A stretch of 64,000 nucleotides of DNA from Aristolochia californica (Eukaryota > Streptophyta > Magnoliopsida > Piperales > Aristolochiaceae), in the NCBI GenBank assembly GCA_029961685.1, contig JARWKL010000004.1, positions 31,253,645-31,317,644 on the forward strand, read 5' to 3'. This document shows positions 59,037 through 64,000 of this stretch, in pieces. A program made the translations under genes and the position numbers. Numbering within the stretch: the stretch's first letter is position 1; each line of letters opens with the position of its first letter. The notes under the pieces were generated by a model. It was not told the DNA's origin and did no database searches. It was given only the letters and a program-made list of their open reading frames with translations.

Positions 59037-59390
59037 TAGGGGTGGCATCGAGCCGAGCCGAGCCCGAACCTGCCAATTTTTTAGCCGAGCCGAGCCCGAA
59101 CTTGCCTATTTTTGAGCCGAGTTTGATTTAAATATTTCGAACTCAAGCTTGAGCTGAGCCCAGCCTCGAGCCCAATAATTTTAACCGAGCTCGAACTTTA
59201 ACGTTCATTTAAAACTTTTCAAAAAATACATGTCTCAAGTTCGAGCTCCAACATACATTTAAAACTTTTCAAAAAATACATGTCAAATAAATTGTATATA
59301 AAATTATGCATACATTTTACATAAAATTGGGCATGACCTCTACATAAAATTGGGCATGACTTCTACTTAAAATTGGGCATAAGGGTGGCA
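59037..59390 (+). repeat. Fold-back arm fragment
   Basis: Starts TAGGGGTGGCATCGAGCCGA and contains GAGCTCGAAC and AAAACTTTTCAAAAAATACA blocks of the left arm, with an internal duplication of the latter. It stops at GGGTGGCATCAA. Confidence 0.75.
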
Positions 59391-59394
59391 TCAA

Positions 59395-60413
59395 AACACA
59401 CAAGAAGTGGGTGAGAAAGTAATTGAGCAATTAAAATATTGTGTTAGCTAACTAACAGATAAAAGATTCAAGAGAAAGCTAGGAACAAAAAGAATTTTTG
59501 TGAGCGAAAGTTATGGAGTAATAGAGGTGGATCCTTTCCTAAGAACTTTAGTGTGGGAGCCGTTAGCTATGGTAATAAATTTATTCGAGAGACAAGGAGA
59601 AATTGAGTGGAGTGGATTTTTTGTTACCTGCGAGATGCTCAGAGGCCCCTAAGTCAATTATCTAGGATGAAGATGAGGAAGTGGTAGAGAGCATACCTGA
59701 AGCAGTAGTGGCAACAGCAGTTGAGGAGGAACTTGGAGGAGAGACCATCAATGTTTTCATTTTCTGGAATAAGTCATATTCATCATCGGTAAAGGGTTTT
59801 ATTTTTTGTTGGTGGGGTAGAGTGGTCCTCCTTTGTATCACTTACTGAGGCTTGATTAGCCTGAACCCAATCTTGTATGCCATGGATTTTAAAACACTGA
59901 TCTAGAGTGTGGCCAAATTTCCTACAATGAGTGCATTCTCTGCCATCTGTTCGGACAAAACCATTCCTTCCATCTCTTCCTCGTCCTCTTCTATAATTTC
60001 TTCCATGGCCTCAGCCACGGTCGGTTGATGTTCCCCTATGCCCGGAGTACATAGCAGATGACACTTCAGTAGGAGAAGGAGAAGAAGAGTCTAAAATGCG
60101 GAGTAATGTGGCACATACATCATCAAAGGTGGGGATATCAGAAGCGCTAAGGAGTTGACTTTAAGCAACTTTGAGATAAGGCTTTAATGTTTTCCAGGCA
60201 AATGATAGTGGATAAGGCTTCCTTATACTGGCCTTGGACAGAGACATAGGTGGAGGTAGGCTGAGCTAGCTTCCATTCTTGAAGAAGGCCTATAAAATGA
60301 GTCAAATATTCATGAATATTTTCTCCTTGTTTAATGTCTAACATTCTTTGGAGAATATCATATGGCCTGTGTAAGTATTCACAAAATTGACTAATGCTAA
60401 CTAAGTCATGCAC
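59395..60413 (-). pseudogene. Ty1/copia gag, zinc knuckle and protease remnant
   Basis: Minus-strand reading from 60413: MHDLVSISQFCEYLHRPYDI, LDIKQGENIHEYLTHFIGLL (gag), then ASDIPTFDDVCATLLRI, an Arg/Gly-rich stretch, CTHCRKFGHTLDQC (CCHC knuckle, about 59925) and WIIDLGASEHLAGN (protease, Ser of DSG changed) near 59640. Stops and frameshifts are frequent. No RT or LTR follows. Confidence 0.8.
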
Positions 60414-61890
60414 AAACCTTTCTACGTAACAGCCACCGGAATGAAAGAGATGGACGTACCAATTTTACCAATTCCAATTGATGGTACCTTTGCCACTTTG
60501 TTTAGGTTTGAGTTCTACGAACTTCTTCTTATCACCAGTCAGGTGCCTCGAGCACCCACTATCCAAAATTCTTGCATTCTTTGGTTCCTTTAGCTTAAAG
60601 ACAAACCTACATTGCAAGAAATTTAATCCTTCGAGATCCATTTTATGTTGGGTCCCTTTGGGATAACATTTGAAGTGCTAGGTGATTTTTACATCCAAAC
60701 TTGTTTTTTGAAGGTTTCTTGTGTTACCACTATATATCAGTTGTTTTGGGTACTCAACATAGTATCCACTCCATTCCAATAGTGGCATCGAATGTGAGAA
60801 ATGGGAGAGAACTTCTTGTCTTGACTTTTCTTGGCCTTACCAATTTTTCTCCTTGGTGTGGGTTTTTGTGATAGAGCCTTGAGTTGTTATTCTAATTTAA
60901 TGCTATTCTTTTCAAAGGTAAGTCTATCACCCCACTTTTCCTTAAATTATTAGCCACACGGCTTTTCATTTGCTTCCTTCAAAGCTTTGAGCTCTTCCTT
61001 GATCTTTACAATCTCATGTCTTTGAGTGTTGCATTTCTCTTTGTATTCATTATTGACTATGAATAGACTTTTTAAAAAATAATTCTAATTCACTTTCATA
61101 TTTTGAGTCATTTACCTCTTCTGAAGTGGTGGACTCATCATCATATTCAATTTCCATGAGTCCCACATGACTTTCTTCTTCCTTGGAATGGCTGGACTCT
61201 TCATCCATAGCATACCAAGCACAAATCAAGACTTTCTTCTTTTTGTTCTTTGGATCCTTGCTTGTGAATGGGGTTCTTCCTTCTACATTGGTGCACTTGT
61301 TTCTTCAATGTCCTAGTTTACCACAATCAAAACAAACATTAGTTTTATTAAATGATTTTTCATTTTGAGACCTAAGTTGGCCTTTTCTAAAATTCTTCTT
61401 CTTTCGATACATCTTTTGAAGATGTCAAGTGATGAAGCCTACCTCACTGAAGCTCTCTTCACTAGATTCAATTTCAGCACTCATTTTGGTCTTTAGAGTA
61501 AGAGTCTTCTTTTGGGGTTGTTCTTCCTCTCTTTCTTCCGGTTCCATTTCATATGCTAGGAGAATCCCCAAAAGCTCTTCCGAGTTCATAGTTCGAAAGT
61601 TAGCATTCTCACAGATGGCAGTCTTCCTCATGTTCCATGACTTTGGAAGTGCCATGAGAAACGTGTCATTTTGTCTAAAGAGGGAGATCTCCTCTCCTAT
61701 AATGTTCTACTCATTGATTATATGAGTGAACCTAGAGTTCCTCTCAGCTATTGATTTGTCCGATATCATTTTGAATTCAACATATTGGGCTATCAACAAA
61801 CTAATTCTAGAGAGTCATTGCCCCTAGTGGTTCCTCATGTATAACTTCAAGTTTATACCATATTTCCTTCGCGGTCTTACATGTAGAGAC
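60414..61890 (-). pseudogene. Second Ty1/copia gag-protease remnant
   Basis: Minus-strand reading: TAKEIWYKLEVIHEEPLG (UBN2-type gag, ~61870), MISDKSIAERNSRFTHIINE, LMALPKSWNMRKTAICENAN, EELLGILLAYEMEPEEREEE, then CFDCGKLGH-stop-RNKC (CCHC, ~61330), an acidic segment and ARILDSGCSRHLTGDKKKFV (protease, ~60560). It differs in sequence from the remnant at 59395-60413, so two copia families adjoin here. The integrase and RT are missing. Confidence 0.8.
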
Positions 61891-61947
61891 CTAATTGTAT
61901 TAATTTAGTATAAAGGTACACAACAATAAGTTGATAACCTAGGATTT

Positions 61948-63510
61948 TGTTGAATTTCTAAAAAAGAGCAATACTTCACTAACCTGATGTAATTTGAGTA
62001 CATTGAGCATCTATTTATAATAAAGAAAACAAGTAAAATCTAATTACAATTAAACTACACTCATCCCATTTACACCGAAAGTTAAACACTAAAAGATGAG
62101 TCCTAGAAAAATTAAACAATTAAGCATAAATAGAAAAGTAACATAACTATAATAGATTTAACTAAGACTCTTCTATGAGACCTCCTCCTATGAGACTCTT
62201 CTAAGACTCCATATTAATTCTGGCTCTGTGAGACCTCTTATAGTGAGACTCATGTAAGACTTTTCCATACCTATTCTTCAACACTCTTCCTCAAGTTGGA
62301 GTTAATAACTTTAGCTTAAATTGAAAATGATTCTTGGTCTTCAAATTCTTTTTTTCATAGATGCAAAAACTTCATCTTTTATGTTCCCTCTTTCTTGAAT
62401 ATTTTAGTCACATAAAAATTACCACAACATGTGGAACAAAATACCTCTTTCTTGTACTTCTTCTACTTCTCCGCTTCAAGCTGGGGATAAAAATGACATA
62501 GAAACCAAACTTGGACAAAACACAATGTGGGAGAATAAAATCATTTTTAGTTGTACAACAAAGCTCCATACACCAGTCAAAATGGTCATAGTCTAAAACA
62601 GACTCTGTTCAATTTTAAGAGTGGAAAAACTGCCCAACATTAAGGCTTCACAAAGAGAATACTCATTTTTTAAGGTAGGTCAAACACAAATCACCTTTTG
62701 GGTGAAGAACAAAAGACTTGATGCATGCTATATGTTAGGCACACTCCTATACATTTAGGTAGTGCGTCTAGGCATTGCTCTGAAGTTATTAAAACACAAG
62801 ATGATAAACAAAAGAAATACTAGAGGAAAAAAACTTTAAACGGAAGCAAGCGACTATGCAACACTCGAACCTCTATTGTAGACTGACCTTTTTTTATTCA
62901 AAAATAAATTTCTCTTTGTAGAAAACTTCGATTGCCAAAAATCATTTTGTGTTAAAAATTAGACTCAAAGATCTTTCTGGCAACATATAATTTGAAATAT
63001 AAAAAGTTCAATATGGAGGTTCAAAAGCCAAGAAAACAATGGGTCGTGGGGCGTAAAAGAAAGAAAAAAAGATAGAATATAGACCTAAACTACTAGAGAT
63101 GATAGATCAGAAAAGTATCACATTATTTTTACTGCTTGACGGAGCCAACTCGCAGAACCTGCTTTGATACCCTGTTGAATTTTTGGAAAAGAGAAATACC
63201 TACTAACTTGATGTAATTTTGGTATAACGAGTCTCTATTTATAACAGAGGAAACAAGTAGAATCTAATTACAATTAAAATACCTTTATCTCAGTTACACT
63301 CAAAGTTAAATATTAAAAGATGAGTCCTAGAATAATTAAATAACTGAACATAATTAGAAGACTAATATAACTATAACACATTTAACTAAGAATCTTTTGT
63401 GAGACTTCCTCCTATGAAACTCTTGTAAGAGTCTACCACATTAATTTTAGCTTTGTGAGACTTCTTACAGTGAGTGTCATGTAAGACTCTTCCATACATG
63501 TTCTTCAACA
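61948..63510 (-). mobile_element. Small non-autonomous LTR element (1.56 kb)
   Basis: LTRs 61948-62283 (336 bp) and 63173-63510 (338 bp) both start TGTTGAATTT and end GTTCTTCAACA or ATTCTTCAACA. The complement of GGTATCAAAGCAGGTTC lies left of the right LTR (63154-63170) as the primer site. The purine tract complement CTCTTCCTC follows the left LTR. The ~890-bp interior has no coding. The flanks GATTT and AAGTT do not match, so no target duplication was seen. Related in layout to 9113-12017 and 13672-15455. Confidence 0.83.
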
Positions 63511-64000
63511 AAGTTTGTTCTATGCTTCTATTTGCATTTCCTAGTCAACTCATTCAAGCTCTTTGTGACAAGAATGCCATTTTTTAGTTTTTGTGCCTCA
63601 AATGGGCCATTCTTTATGAAGCCAAATGTGCCACTCAAGAATGGAAGAATTTCCTTCTTACCTTTCAATACCCATAGTTAACTCCGTTGAACAACTGGGA
63701 ACAATTGTCAGATTGTCCTTCACGGTGGAGCAATTTATCTTGACAGGTCATTTGAATCAATATTCAAAATCAAGAGGATTTTTATTCCAAATGTGTTTCA
63801 GCAGGCCCTGAAGCCAATTGTTGGCCCAAGTGGCTTCTCAAGAGGGGGGTGAATTAAAGTTTACAAAATTATGCTTAAGTATGCATGAATTTTAAGTAAA
63901 AAAAAAATACAAGTATTAAGACAAAATTCACACACCACAATAAAAACAATTATTTTGTTAGTGATGTTCCCCTATTGGTTTAACCGCAAAACAACTTGTC
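63511..64000. other. Unassigned sequence, possible LTR remnant
   Basis: Contains TCTCAAGAGGGGGGTGAATT near 63834, a purine-rich phrase common in plant repeats. No coding frame recognised. Confidence 0.35.

Noticed and set aside
1..64000. tRNA, rRNA or other structured RNA genes
   Set aside because: None recognised by eye; the tRNA-like matches found are short primer-binding sites of retrotransposons.

Overview
This window is nuclear DNA of a flowering plant, built almost entirely from nested and decayed transposable elements. The evidence is LTR retrotransposons primed by initiator-methionine tRNA (TGGTATCAGAGC and variants), Ty1/copia and chromodomain Ty3/gypsy polyproteins, a plant-type LINE with a C-terminal RNase H, and fragments of plant genes (DNA2, VPS13, PDI, NUP96, HSP70-14/15, nucleolin, PPR, ALE2-like kinase, histone deacetylase, NFD4-like transporter). 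No intact cellular gene was found, and the species cannot be named from the sequence. All similarity calls come from reading translated frames and recalling protein families; no search or alignment was run.

Layout. 1-6.9 kb: a decayed DNA2 helicase/nuclease gene on the minus strand, part of it tandemly triplicated, with LTRs inserted. 7.0-8.7 kb: LINE 3' ends in both orientations. 9.1-12.0 kb: a non-coding LTR element. 13.0-15.5 kb: LTRs of the same kind in mixed orientation. 17.2-19.1 kb: a 1.9-kb deleted copia whose gag is inverted. 19.15-20.0 kb: remnant of an NFD4-like membrane transporter gene. 20.2-50.8 kb: a fold-back element with very long inverted arms. Its palindromic core is present three times (20.3-25.6 kb), and its right arm is split by a 5.5-kb retrotransposon complex (element A), a 1.5-kb TAA-flanked element and a 17-kb copia (element E). 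E itself contains element B plus a mini-LTR element, element C, and a gypsy element (D). 52.5-54.2 kb: half of another fold-back element. 54.5-59.0 kb: an AT-rich ~170-bp tandem repeat with a solo LTR inside. 59.0-63.5 kb: fold-back arm, copia gag/protease remnants and a 1.56-kb non-autonomous LTR element.

The most notable content is the trio A, B and C. These are non-autonomous retrotransposons that share 5' leader modules, and each carries a different head-to-tail string of spliced, same-sense fragments of unrelated host genes: A has VPS13-PDI; B has NUP96-HSP70-14/15-nucleolin; C has PPR-receptor kinase-histone deacetylase. A and B keep only the last codons of a chromovirus pol next to the 3' LTR. 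C is bounded by LTRs of only 82 bp. Together they look like a lineage that repeatedly picks up and exchanges host mRNA cargo.
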